In this document: positions 1 through 6,549 of the stretch, in pieces
Layout of the letters: the number at the start of each line of letters is the position of its first letter
How positions within the stretch are numbered: position 1 is the first letter of the stretch
Assembly: GCA_937952155.1 (NCBI GenBank)
Contig: CALFYH010000250.1
Span: forward strand, 1-10,509
DNA length: 10,509 nt
Reading direction: 5' to 3'
Source of the DNA: an uncultured Saprospiraceae bacterium
GTDB lineage: Bacteria; Bacteroidota; Bacteroidia; Chitinophagales; Saprospiraceae
Translations under genes and position numbers: made by a program
Notes under the pieces: model-generated
Told to the model about the DNA's origin: nothing
The model's input: only the letters and a program-made list of their open reading frames with translations
The model's database searches: none

Positions 1-15
1 CTGACAGTTAGTCAG
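1..15 (-). terminator. Possible terminator hairpin of the DUF4249-like lipoprotein gene (cut by window edge)
   Basis: The arms CTGAC and GTCAG are perfectly complementary around a five-base loop, and they lie four bases beyond the stop codon of the minus-strand lipoprotein gene. The position fits an intrinsic terminator. The stem may be longer and any T-run would lie outside the window, so the call is tentative. Confidence 0.35.
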
Positions 16-19
16 TTTC

Positions 20-1042
20 TTATTGGAAATTCAGCTTTTTTGTGATAATGCCCGAACGTAGTGAATCTAACGATGGTTTGCTCAAAGTCATACCACTTCG
101 AAAGAATTGTGTTTTAGACGAAAAGATACCGCGTGCATCATTGGACATATTGCTATAAACCGGTACTTCACCGCTTGATGTGATACCTATATTGGCAAGA
201 CCAATGTTGATATAATCTTTTATAGGTTGTCCACCAGAAATGATTTTTATAGAAATGTCTTTAAAATATCTGCTCACTTGATTTCCAGATTCATTTGGAG
301 AAAGCGAACCAGCAAGAAATTCATAAAAGGCCTTTCCTCTCGTACCTAGACTATAACTATTCGAACTACCAGATTTTTCAGAATAACCAGAAGTAAGTGT
401 CCAGTCCAACGACCTTGCGGTAGTTACGCCATTCTTAGTTTCGTCAAAATTGATCACAAGGATGACATCATGGATCACGGAATTTTCATCAGGATACCAT
501 ACGATTTGGAATTCTGAATTATACCCAAAACTCATAGTACCAGGTTTTGGACCTACATCATCTTTTGCATCAGATAATGGTGTCAGTATCTTTGTGGATG
601 ATTCAGTAAGTATATTACCGTCATTTTTTGCTACAATCAGTTTATATTCTTGTTTAGGTACTAATGCGAGCTCATTCCTAGTGATTTTATACAAATAATT
701 TGGTGAATTTGCAAAAATACCTGAATCTCTTTTGTATCCTTCTTTATTACCATCTACACGCTGTAGTGGATATTCTTTGCCAGATGAGACGTGTCTGAGT
801 TTGACTGATATATTTTCAAAATACAAATTTGCAGGATCAAGGGCCAAGGTGCTTGCGCTTATGTTTTCGTCTACAAATGCCTTTTCCACTCTGATATATG
901 TGGCAGTATCCTGAGAAGATAAAATACCATAAACCACAGGAATCTCAGTCTGACCTTCAGTGACTTGAAATTCATTGGAGCAGCCTGTGTTAACTAATAC
1001 TATGCTTATCAATATTAAAATAATATGTGTAAACCTCATCAT
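20..1042 (-). CDS. Putative outer-membrane lipoprotein, DUF4249-like
   Basis: A 340-residue protein with a type II (lipoprotein) signal peptide: a short basic start, a hydrophobic stretch at residues 7-17 and a candidate lipid-modified cysteine at position 21 (VLVNTGC). The -3 residue is Asn, so the lipobox is imperfect. The mature part starts with a VVYGILSSQDTATYIRVEK-type strand pattern and ends with a GIFSSKTQFF segment. Both resemble DUF4249-type lipoproteins of Bacteroidota, which often accompany TonB-dependent receptors. That family link is made from memory of the pattern, not a search. Two adjacent Met codons begin the frame, and the outer one is used here. A TAnnTTTG box lies 20 bases upstream. 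The gene diverges from tpiA. Its molecular role is unknown; an envelope function is inferred from the signal peptide only. Confidence 0.7.
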   Translation of the reverse strand: MMRFTHIILILISIVLVNTGCSNEFQVTEGQTEIPVVYGILSSQDTATYIRVEKAFVDENISASTLALDPANLYFENISVKLRHVSSGKEYPLQRVDGNKEGYKRDSGIFANSPNYLYKITRNELALVPKQEYKLIVAKNDGNILTESSTKILTPLSDAKDDVGPKPGTMSFGYNSEFQIVWYPDENSVIHDVILVINFDETKNGVTTARSLDWTLTSGYSEKSGSSNSYSLGTRGKAFYEFLAGSLSPNESGNQVSRYFKDISIKIISGGQPIKDYINIGLANIGITSSGEVPVYSNMSNDARGIFSSKTQFFRSGMTLSKPSLDSLRSGIITKKLNFQ

Positions 1043-1062
1043 TCTTGTATTAAAATTGGGTG

Positions 1063-1070
1063 CAAAATTA
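1063..1070 (-). promoter_or_regulatory. Candidate -7 box for the DUF4249-like lipoprotein gene
   Basis: On the minus strand the bases read TAATTTTG, an exact match to the Bacteroidota -7 consensus TAnnTTTG, ending 20 bases before the start codon. No convincing -33 TTG element is visible at the usual spacing. Confidence 0.45.
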
Positions 1071-1164
1071 CATTAAATTTTTGGACTTTTGTAGGATGTA
1101 TATCAAAGTACTTATATTTGGAATCAAAGTGTCTCATAAACGACTTTTACAAGAATAATATTTT

Positions 1165-1172
1165 TACTTTTG
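1165..1172 (+). promoter_or_regulatory. Candidate -7 box for tpiA
   Basis: TACTTTTG is an exact match to TAnnTTTG and lies 21 bases before the tpiA start, giving a leader of roughly 15 bases. The -33 region is only T-rich (TTTTAC near 1145). The leader before the ATG is A-rich, with no Shine-Dalgarno sequence, as is usual in this phylum. Confidence 0.5.
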
Positions 1173-1193
1173 TAGCTTTAAATTTAAAAAGTC

Positions 1194-1949
1194 ATGGCAA
1201 GAAAACAAATCGCAGCAGGAAACTGGAAGATGAACACAACGATAAATGAAGGAGTAGAATTGGCACAAGCCATTGCATCCACTCAGAGAAGTGACCAGAC
1301 ATTGACGATATTGGGTGTACCATTTACACATATTTATCCTTTACAAAAGAAAATAAAAGCTAGCAGTAAAATTTTGCTTGCCGCGCAAAACTGTCATCAC
1401 CTTAAATCGGGTGCTTACACAGGTGAGATTTCTCCGACCATGCTTACTGCAATGAAAGTGCCTTATGTTATCCTTGGCCATTCGGAAAGAAGGGAATATA
1501 ACCACGAGGACAATGCACTTTTATCCTTGAAACTTAGAGCAGCTTTGGACGCTGGATTGAAAGTTATATTTTGTTGTGGTGAAGCCTTGGATATCAGAAA
1601 ATCTGGCGAACACATATCTTATGTAAAGTCGCAGCTTGCAGCATCGATATTTCAATTGTCTGCACAAGAAATGAAAAATATTGTCATTGCATATGAACCA
1701 ATATGGGCTATTGGCACTGGAGAAACTGCCTCACCAGCACAAGCTCAAGAAATGCATGAAGCGATCAGAAAAATGTTGCTCAAGCAATTTGGCAAAAGAG
1801 TAGCAGAAAATACCAGCATCTTATATGGAGGATCAGTGAAGGCTTCGAATGCCAAAGAAATATTTGGACAGCCTGATGTTGATGGTGGATTGGTTGGTGG
1901 CGCTTCGCTCAATGCTGCAGAATTTGTGCAGATAATTAATGCTTTTTGA
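1194..1949 (+). CDS. tpiA: Triosephosphate isomerase
   Basis: This cytosolic enzyme interconverts dihydroxyacetone phosphate and glyceraldehyde 3-phosphate in glycolysis and gluconeogenesis. The 251-residue length is normal for bacterial enzymes. All key elements are visible. The substrate-binding NWKMN has Asn10 and Lys12. The catalytic His96 lies in GHSERR, and the catalytic base Glu168 lies in AYEPIW. The flexible loop 6 (PIWAIGTG, about 169-176) follows, then the phosphate-binding YGGSV (211-215) and GGLVGGASL (231-239). The start is fixed by the ARKQIAAGNWKMN N-terminus. It appears to be a single-gene unit: the left neighbour is divergent and the next gene is 150 bases downstream with its own candidate promoter. 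No strong terminator was seen after it. Confidence 0.98.
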   Translation: MARKQIAAGNWKMNTTINEGVELAQAIASTQRSDQTLTILGVPFTHIYPLQKKIKASSKILLAAQNCHHLKSGAYTGEISPTMLTAMKVPYVILGHSERREYNHEDNALLSLKLRAALDAGLKVIFCCGEALDIRKSGEHISYVKSQLAASIFQLSAQEMKNIVIAYEPIWAIGTGETASPAQAQEMHEAIRKMLLKQFGKRVAENTSILYGGSVKASNAKEIFGQPDVDGGLVGGASLNAAEFVQIINAF

Positions 1950-2049
1950 TCTGGAAAGATAAATTGGGATACTGACACGCCCTGTTTCCCTTATAAAAAA
2001 GTTAATGTCCTTGTTAAAATGTCTTAAGACCGATTACAATTTGCTTGGA

Positions 2050-2080
2050 TTGTGGTTATATTAGCATCATATTACCGATG
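2050..2080 (+). promoter_or_regulatory. Weak candidate promoter for the 177-residue lipoprotein gene
   Basis: TTG at 2050-2052 is followed after 20 bases by TACCGATG at 2073-2080. The spacing fits the Bacteroidota -33/-7 arrangement, but the -7 box has two mismatches to TAnnTTTG. It ends 19 bases before the start codon. Confidence 0.3.
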
Positions 2081-2099
2081 TAAATAAAATTTTAATAAG

Positions 2100-2633
2100 A
2101 TGAAAACACTTTTTTCTTTCCTAGTTCTAGCAACCATTATTTCTTGTGCACCATCACTTAGTTATTACACACAAAATACCCATGATTCGTTGGTGAGAGA
2201 TGACTCAGATCCGAGCAAGATTCAGTTTTATATTTCTAATGATATCGTACTCTGGCGTGAGATATCCAAAGGAGAATCAACAATCAGCAATGGTAAAATC
2301 AAAATGGTCAACGGCCGTGAAGTCGAAGAAGTAATCATAAAACGTGGTACACCTGGCGTTTATTTATTTTCACCACAAAAGAAACAATACGCAATTTGTT
2401 TTGATCCTAATGATGATTCAAAATATCTGATATTTGGTCCATCAGAAAAAACTGGAGATAGATATGTATTATTGGCCAAAGAATGGGACAGACGCAAAGG
2501 CAAAGTTACCTACGGTGATAGAGTATATAATACATCTGCTGAAAGTGCATTTGCCTATCTGATGGCATCTGTCACCAAAACAAAAAACACAAGGGTGAGT
2601 TCCGATACGCCTAGTGGTCGAAAAGTACAATAA
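2100..2633 (+). CDS. Conserved-looking hypothetical lipoprotein (177 aa)
   Basis: The N-terminus is a clear lipoprotein signal: MKTLF, a hydrophobic stretch, then the lipobox IISC with the lipidated Cys at residue 16. The mature protein is soluble and probably mostly beta strand, with segments such as IQFYISNDIVLWRE (about 42-55), RGTPGVYLF (82-90) and RYVLLAKEWDRRKGKVTYGD (about 121-140). The pattern recalls small uncharacterised lipoproteins of Sphingobacteria and related groups, but I cannot name a domain. The tail after about residue 160 is rich in Lys, Thr and Ser and looks disordered. The gene follows tpiA in the same direction at 150 bases and converges with the methyltransferase-like gene, with only 13 bases between the stop codons. 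An envelope location is inferred; the function is unknown. Confidence 0.8.
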   Translation: MKTLFSFLVLATIISCAPSLSYYTQNTHDSLVRDDSDPSKIQFYISNDIVLWREISKGESTISNGKIKMVNGREVEEVIIKRGTPGVYLFSPQKKQYAICFDPNDDSKYLIFGPSEKTGDRYVLLAKEWDRRKGKVTYGDRVYNTSAESAFAYLMASVTKTKNTRVSSDTPSGRKVQ

Positions 2634-2646
2634 TAGAAAGGATTTT

Positions 2647-3330
2647 TTATATCTGCTTCATCCAAGACTTATCATTGATCATCATCATGTTTTTGGCTAC
2701 TTGAAGAGGCAAACTTTGTGCGAATACCTTTGAAAATACGTTGTCATAGTATTGTTGTGCAGATTTCACGTCTGAAGATAAGAATGCAAGATGATTGTAA
2801 ATCAACAATCCTGATGGTTGGAGCAAATCTTTTGTAGCTTCTAGAAATTCGGTAGTAAGAAAAACCTCAGGAATCTTATCATCGACAAAAATGTCTATAC
2901 AAATCATGTCATACGTCATACCTGATTGTACAACATATGACCAAGCATCGGCCTGCACCATTTCTATCTCAGAAGTCAAATCATTAAGCACATATTTTGA
3001 TGCGAGATAGATCACGGCATCATCTATTTCTACACCAGTATAGGCATATTTTTTGTGAAATTTTTTTTCCAGCATATATGGTATGCTTCCCAAACCAAAA
3101 CCTAAAATAAGGACATTTTTGATTAGAGCATGTTCGAATTGTAATTGTGCAAAACAATCTCTAAAATTGTCATATTTATCTGCATACGAATAAATGGCAT
3201 TGGGCGTACAGAGTTGGTATCTATCATGCGAAAGTAGTACTTCTAGTGATTCGTTGTAATCTGACGTAACAGATTCAAGATGGATGTCAGTAATATAGCT
3301 CAACAATCGTTGGATGAAAGAAGGCTTCAT
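2647..3330 (-). CDS. Spermidine-synthase-like SAM-binding protein
   Basis: A 227-residue protein with a Rossmann methyltransferase fold of the SpeE (polyamine synthase-like) type. A short N-terminal strand region (LESVTSDYNESLEVLL) recalls the N-terminal domain of spermidine synthases. It is followed by motif I VLILGFGLGSIP (about 73-84), the acidic cofactor-ribose residue Glu101 in GVEID, QADAW (126-130) and DMICIDIFVDDKIP (141-154). True aminopropyltransferases are usually near 280-300 residues and carry a DSSDP-type catalytic loop and a DE..YHE motif. Here the loop reads DIFVDDKIP and the other region reads DKYDNFRDCF, so spermidine synthesis should not be assumed. The frame starts two bases after the aminotransferase stop codon, so the two are almost certainly co-transcribed. 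It may be a methyltransferase or a related enzyme on an unidentified substrate. Confidence 0.8.
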   Translation of the reverse strand: MKPSFIQRLLSYITDIHLESVTSDYNESLEVLLSHDRYQLCTPNAIYSYADKYDNFRDCFAQLQFEHALIKNVLILGFGLGSIPYMLEKKFHKKYAYTGVEIDDAVIYLASKYVLNDLTSEIEMVQADAWSYVVQSGMTYDMICIDIFVDDKIPEVFLTTEFLEATKDLLQPSGLLIYNHLAFLSSDVKSAQQYYDNVFSKVFAQSLPLQVAKNMMMINDKSWMKQI

Positions 3331-3332
3331 TG

Positions 3333-4535
3333 TTATTTCATATTATTGGCCATGACATAATCCATAGCATTAAGAATTTTCTCTACGCCTTCCCTAATTT
3401 GGTCGGGTGTGATGATCAGTGGCGGTGCAATTCTGAAAGACACATTGTCAAACAAGAAATAATCTATCAACACACCATTGGCTATAGCCTTATCAATAAT
3501 AGGTGTAAGTAAGGAAGCATCAACAAGTTGAACTGACATCATCAGCCCTGATGAACGAACAGATTTTATCAATGGGTGCTTTAATAAAGTGATTAGCAAT
3601 TTTTCTTTTTGCGCAACTTCGGCGACTATTGATTGCGATGTCAATACCTCCAATGTAGCCAATGCCGCAGCTACACATACAGGATGACCACCGAAAGTAG
3701 TAATATGTCCTAAGGGTGGATTTTTGGCCAAGGTCATCATCAATTCTTTTTGTGCCACCAAAGCACCAATAGGCATACCTCCACCCATAGCTTTTGCGAT
3801 AAGCAAGATATCGGGAAGCACTTGGTACTTTTGATGTGCAAATAAGCTACCTGTTCGTCCAAAACCTGTTTGGATTTCGTCCAAGATCATCAAAGTGCCA
3901 GTTTCTTCACATCGCTTTTTTACTTTTTGCAAGTAATCGTTTTGAGGTGGGATGATTCCACCTTCAGCTTGGACTGGCTCCAAGATGACACAAGCTGTTT
4001 TTTCGGTTATACATTGTAGATCATCCGTATTATTAAACCTAATATGATTGACACCAGGTATCGTAGGAAGATAATTTCTAGTAAAGGCAAAATCACTCCT
4101 CAAACTTTCTGCCGCAATTGTACTACCGTGATATGCTCCTGCACAAGCTATAATTTCAGATCTACCCGTGACTTTGCGTGCCAGTTTTAAGGCCGCTTCT
4201 ACTGCTTCTGATCCGCTATTTACAAAATAGACACTATTAAGTCCATTATTTAGGATTTTGCTTAGTAAAGTAGCATATTGTACTTGTGGCAATTGGATAT
4301 GTTCGCCATAAACCATGGTGTGCATGTAAGTTTCAGCTTGCTTCTTGACAGCATCTACAACTGCTGGATGAGAATGCCCCAACGAACTCACAGAAATTCC
4401 CGAATTGAAATCAAGGTATTTTTTATTATTAGGGCCGAAAATATACACGCCAGCCGCATGACTAACTTCTATACACATCGACATCTCACTTGTCTGTGCG
4501 ACATGATCCAAATACAAATTTCTAATGGAAGACAT
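3333..4535 (-). CDS. Class III PLP-dependent aminotransferase (acetylornithine/ornithine-type)
   Basis: A full-length 400-residue fold-type I aminotransferase, probably cytosolic. Visible elements in order are the N-terminal GVYIFGPNNKKYLDFNSGI, the PLP-phosphate site NSGSEA (106-111), the ring-stacking AYHG (134-137), EPVQAEGG (from 186), and LDEIQTGFGRTG with Asp219, which pairs with the PLP nitrogen. Next come the Schiff-base Lys248 in IAKAMGGGMPIGA and the Thr280 region in ITTFGGHPV. The family transfers amino groups from omega-amino or alpha-amino donors such as acetylornithine, ornithine or GABA to 2-oxoglutarate. The substrate cannot be fixed from sequence. No arginine-biosynthesis genes flank it, so argD is not assigned. 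It is the first gene of a two-gene unit with the SpeE-like protein, two bases apart. An exact TAnnTTTG box lies 14 bases upstream of the start. Confidence 0.92.
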   Translation of the reverse strand: MSSIRNLYLDHVAQTSEMSMCIEVSHAAGVYIFGPNNKKYLDFNSGISVSSLGHSHPAVVDAVKKQAETYMHTMVYGEHIQLPQVQYATLLSKILNNGLNSVYFVNSGSEAVEAALKLARKVTGRSEIIACAGAYHGSTIAAESLRSDFAFTRNYLPTIPGVNHIRFNNTDDLQCITEKTACVILEPVQAEGGIIPPQNDYLQKVKKRCEETGTLMILDEIQTGFGRTGSLFAHQKYQVLPDILLIAKAMGGGMPIGALVAQKELMMTLAKNPPLGHITTFGGHPVCVAAALATLEVLTSQSIVAEVAQKEKLLITLLKHPLIKSVRSSGLMMSVQLVDASLLTPIIDKAIANGVLIDYFLFDNVSFRIAPPLIITPDQIREGVEKILNAMDYVMANNMK

Positions 4536-4549
4536 GCAAAATGTTTGTA

Positions 4550-4557
4550 CAAAGGTA
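4550..4557 (-). promoter_or_regulatory. Candidate -7 box for the aminotransferase operon
   Basis: The minus strand reads TACCTTTG, an exact TAnnTTTG match, 14 bases before the aminotransferase start, implying a leader of only about eight bases. No clear -33 TTG was found. Confidence 0.45.
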
Positions 4558-4609
4558 AGGTAAAATTGAAATAAAATACCTTTATATTAAACTTACATCA
4601 AATATTTGT

Positions 4610-4638
4610 TAACGAAAACCCAACGTGCTTTTTCGTTA
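4610..4638. promoter_or_regulatory. 9-bp inverted repeat in divergent intergenic region, possible operator
   Basis: TAACGAAAA (4610-4618) and TTTTCGTTA (4630-4638) are perfect inverse complements separated by 11 bases, so the half-sites are about two helical turns apart. The repeat lies between two divergent genes, and the right arm is where a -33 element would sit for the TAATATTG box at 4652. It could be a regulator site or an RNA hairpin. A repeat of this size can arise by chance in a 10-kb AT-rich window. Confidence 0.35.
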
Positions 4639-4651
4639 TGAAAATAGTGCT

Positions 4652-4659
4652 TAATATTG
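4652..4659 (+). promoter_or_regulatory. Candidate -7 box for the small lipoprotein gene
   Basis: TAATATTG differs from TAnnTTTG at one position and lies 40 bases before the start codon. The intervening leader ends in an A-rich run directly before the ATG, with no Shine-Dalgarno sequence. Confidence 0.3.
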
Positions 4660-4699
4660 TGATGAAATCTTTTTAACCTTATCTTAAAATTTAAAAAAA

Positions 4700-4870
4700 A
4701 TGAAAAAGTTCCTTATCTTAGGCGCATTTGTAGCAGTAGCATTAGTATCTTGTAAAGAAAAAGCAGCTGAGGCTCCAGTTGAAGCAGCTCCAGTTGAAGC
4801 AGCTCCAGTTGAAGCAGCTCCAGCAGCAGTAGATACTACAGCAATGCCAGCTGACACTACAAAACACTAA
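4700..4870 (+). CDS. Small AAPVE-repeat lipoprotein (56 aa)
   Basis: A short gene that length cut-offs easily miss. The protein begins MKKFLILGAFVAVALVSCKE, a textbook lipoprotein signal: two Lys, a hydrophobic core and the lipobox LVSC with Cys18. The mature part is only 39 residues. It starts KEKAAE, then has three exact copies of an APVEA unit (A-P-V-E-A), then Ala- and Thr-rich sequence ending in DTTKH. There is no folded domain, so it is probably a flexible, acidic, Pro/Ala-rich peptide anchored to a membrane. Coding status is supported by the signal peptide, the in-frame 15-base repeats and the terminators just downstream. Similar tiny Ala/Pro/Glu lipoproteins occur in Bacteroidota genomes, with no known function. 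It diverges from the aminotransferase operon. Confidence 0.8.
   Translation: MKKFLILGAFVAVALVSCKEKAAEAPVEAAPVEAAPVEAAPAAVDTTAMPADTTKH
4772..4823 (+). repeat. 15-base tandem repeat inside the small lipoprotein gene
   Basis: The unit GCTCCAGTTGAAGCA occurs three times in exact tandem copies (4772-4786, 4787-4801, 4802-4816), followed by a degenerate partial copy. Each unit encodes five residues, so gain or loss of a copy would keep the frame. Confidence 0.9.
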
Positions 4871-4883
4871 TTATTGAAGATTT

Positions 4884-4903
4884 AACAGAGTAATCTGTTT
4901 TTT
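4884..4903 (+). terminator. First terminator after the small lipoprotein gene
   Basis: AACAGA and TCTGTT form a 6-bp stem with a GTAA loop, directly followed by a T-run, 13 bases after the stop codon. The stem is AT-rich, so it may be weaker than the next hairpin. Confidence 0.5.
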
Positions 4904-4916
4904 GACAATAAAAGAT

Positions 4917-4952
4917 AAGGCCTGCCGGATATATATTCTGCGGGCCTTTTTT
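4917..4952 (+). terminator. Strong intrinsic terminator, possibly bidirectional
   Basis: AAGGCCTGC pairs with GCGGGCCTT (nine pairs including one T-G wobble) around a loop of about 12 bases, and six T bases follow. It lies between the convergent small lipoprotein gene and comM. On the minus strand the hairpin is followed by a moderately T-rich stretch (ATCTTTTATT), so it may also end comM transcripts. Confidence 0.8.
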
Positions 4953-4975
4953 ATTGCATTACCTTCATTATAAAC

Positions 4976-6532
4976 TTATCCAGCCCAACCTTCTCTGTCC
5001 AAACTTCTGTATTGGATAGCCTCGGCGAGATGCTCGATCTTGATATCTTCACTTCCTGCAAGGTCAGCGCCTGTTCTAGCCACCTTCAATATCCTGTCGT
5101 ACGCTCGTGCTGACAGTTGTAGTCTTGCCATTGCTGTTTTCAATAAATTGGCACCAGCTGGCGTGAGCTGACATACATCCCGAACCATTCTGCTTGGCAT
5201 TTGGGCATTGCAAAAAATTCCTGGTTGATCGCTAAATCTTTTGTTTTGTAATTCTCTAGCCCTAATGACTCGTTCCACAATTTGTTCACTTGTTTCTGCG
5301 GTATATTCATGGTTGGAAAGTTCGTCGTATGATACAGGTGTGACTTCTACGTGGAGATCGATTCTATCCAATAATGGTCCTGAAATTTTAGTAAGGTATT
5401 TTTTTACAACTCCTGGGCCACAAACGCATTCTTTTTCAGGATGATTATAAAAACCGCACGGGCAAGGATTCATTGAGGCAATCAACATAAAACTTGACGG
5501 ATAGTCCACAGAGATTTTTGCTCTGGAAATGGTGACTTTGCGTTCTTCCATAGGCTGACGCATGACTTCAAGCACTTGTCTCTTAAACTCTGGTAGCTCA
5601 TCCAAAAACAAAACACCATTATGAGCCAAAGATATTTCACCTGGATTTGGGTTGGATCCGCCACCGACAAGGGCAACGTCGCTGATCGTATGATGTGGTG
5701 CCCTGAATGGTCTTTCTGTCACCAATGAAGAATCTGCACCTAAAATGCCTGCAACGGAATGGATTTTTGTAGTTTCTAAAGCTTCATAAAGATTAAGTGG
5801 CGGCAAAATGGTGGGCAATCTCCTAGCAAGCATAGTCTTGCCTGCACCTGGCGGACCAATAAGGATGACATTGTGACCACCTGCAGCTGCCAATTCAAGG
5901 GCTCGTTTGATATTTTCTTGCCCTTTTACATCACTGAAATTTACAGCATATTGATTGGATGTATCGGCAAATACTTCTCTTGTGTCATAAACTGTGGGCT
6001 TTAGTTCTATGTCTTCATTCAGGAAATCTATGGCTTCCTTTATATTTTCTATCCCATAAATGTCAATACCATTTACAATGGCGGCTTCACGTGCATTTGA
6101 TTTTGGTAAAATCATGGCTTTGAATCCTTCTTTTCTTGCTTGGATTGCAATAGGTAAAGCGCCTTTTATGGGTCTTAATTCGCCATCCAAAGCCACTTCA
6201 CCCATAAAAATAAATTTGTCTAGATTTTCTGTCTTTACTTGGTTGGTAGAAGCTAGGATACCGATCGCTATAGGCAGATCATAAGAAGAGCCTTCTTTGC
6301 GAATGTCTGCTGGAGCCAGATTTACTACTAATTTGAGTCGAGGCACATTCAGACCTATATTTTTTATAGCCGCTTCTATTCTTTGCCAGCCTTCTTTTAC
6401 AGCATTATCGGGCAAGCCTACCAGAAAATACATTTGTTTTCCTGCTGCAACATTGCCACCAGCATTGACTTCAACTGTGATAGTTTGCGCTTCTACACCG
6501 TGAACTGCACTCGCATAAGTTTTTGTAAACAT
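4976..6532 (-). CDS. comM: ComM/YifB family AAA+ ATPase (magnesium-chelatase-like)
   Basis: A 518-residue cytosolic AAA+ ATPase. ComM members are hexameric helicases that promote branch migration during natural transformation; many genomes label them YifB or Mg-chelatase-like. Counting from the chosen start, the order is as follows. The N-terminal KTYASAVHGVEAQ begins a Lon-protease-like ChlI domain (to about 180). Next come Walker A GPPGAGKT (226-233), Walker B LFLDELPEF (308-316), and a Cys cluster CPCG...CVCG with Cys357, 359, 369 and 371, as is typical of ComM. The sensor/arginine region SGPLLDRID has Arg390, followed by the Mg_chelatase_C helical domain to RSLDREGW. The frame stays open ten codons further upstream (to 6562), but the family begins at MFTKTYASAV and the likely promoter lies inside that extension. 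It is not a chlorophyll-pathway chelatase, since no BchD or BchH partner is nearby. Confidence 0.95.
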   Translation of the reverse strand: MFTKTYASAVHGVEAQTITVEVNAGGNVAAGKQMYFLVGLPDNAVKEGWQRIEAAIKNIGLNVPRLKLVVNLAPADIRKEGSSYDLPIAIGILASTNQVKTENLDKFIFMGEVALDGELRPIKGALPIAIQARKEGFKAMILPKSNAREAAIVNGIDIYGIENIKEAIDFLNEDIELKPTVYDTREVFADTSNQYAVNFSDVKGQENIKRALELAAAGGHNVILIGPPGAGKTMLARRLPTILPPLNLYEALETTKIHSVAGILGADSSLVTERPFRAPHHTISDVALVGGGSNPNPGEISLAHNGVLFLDELPEFKRQVLEVMRQPMEERKVTISRAKISVDYPSSFMLIASMNPCPCGFYNHPEKECVCGPGVVKKYLTKISGPLLDRIDLHVEVTPVSYDELSNHEYTAETSEQIVERVIRARELQNKRFSDQPGIFCNAQMPSRMVRDVCQLTPAGANLLKTAMARLQLSARAYDRILKVARTGADLAGSEDIKIEHLAEAIQYRSLDREGWAG

Positions 6533-6549
6533 GGTATAATTTAATAGGA

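Noticed and set aside
1025..1249. 74-codon plus-strand frame overlapping the start of tpiA
   Set aside because: It overlaps the signal-peptide end of one gene and 56 bases of tpiA in another frame, has no domain pattern, and would place the tpiA promoter inside a coding region.
1966..1999. Possible tpiA terminator (GGGA...TCCC)
   Set aside because: Only four pairs over a 17-base loop, and the bases that follow are A-rich, not T-rich.
2021..2030. Perfect 10-base palindrome GTCTTAAGAC upstream of the 177-residue lipoprotein gene
   Set aside because: Palindromes of this size are expected several times per 10 kb by chance, and it does not overlap a good promoter element.
4976..6532. Reading the AAA+ protein as a true magnesium chelatase subunit
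   Set aside because: Its domain order with an N-terminal Lon-like domain and the CPCG/CVCG cluster is that of ComM/YifB, and there are no tetrapyrrole genes nearby.
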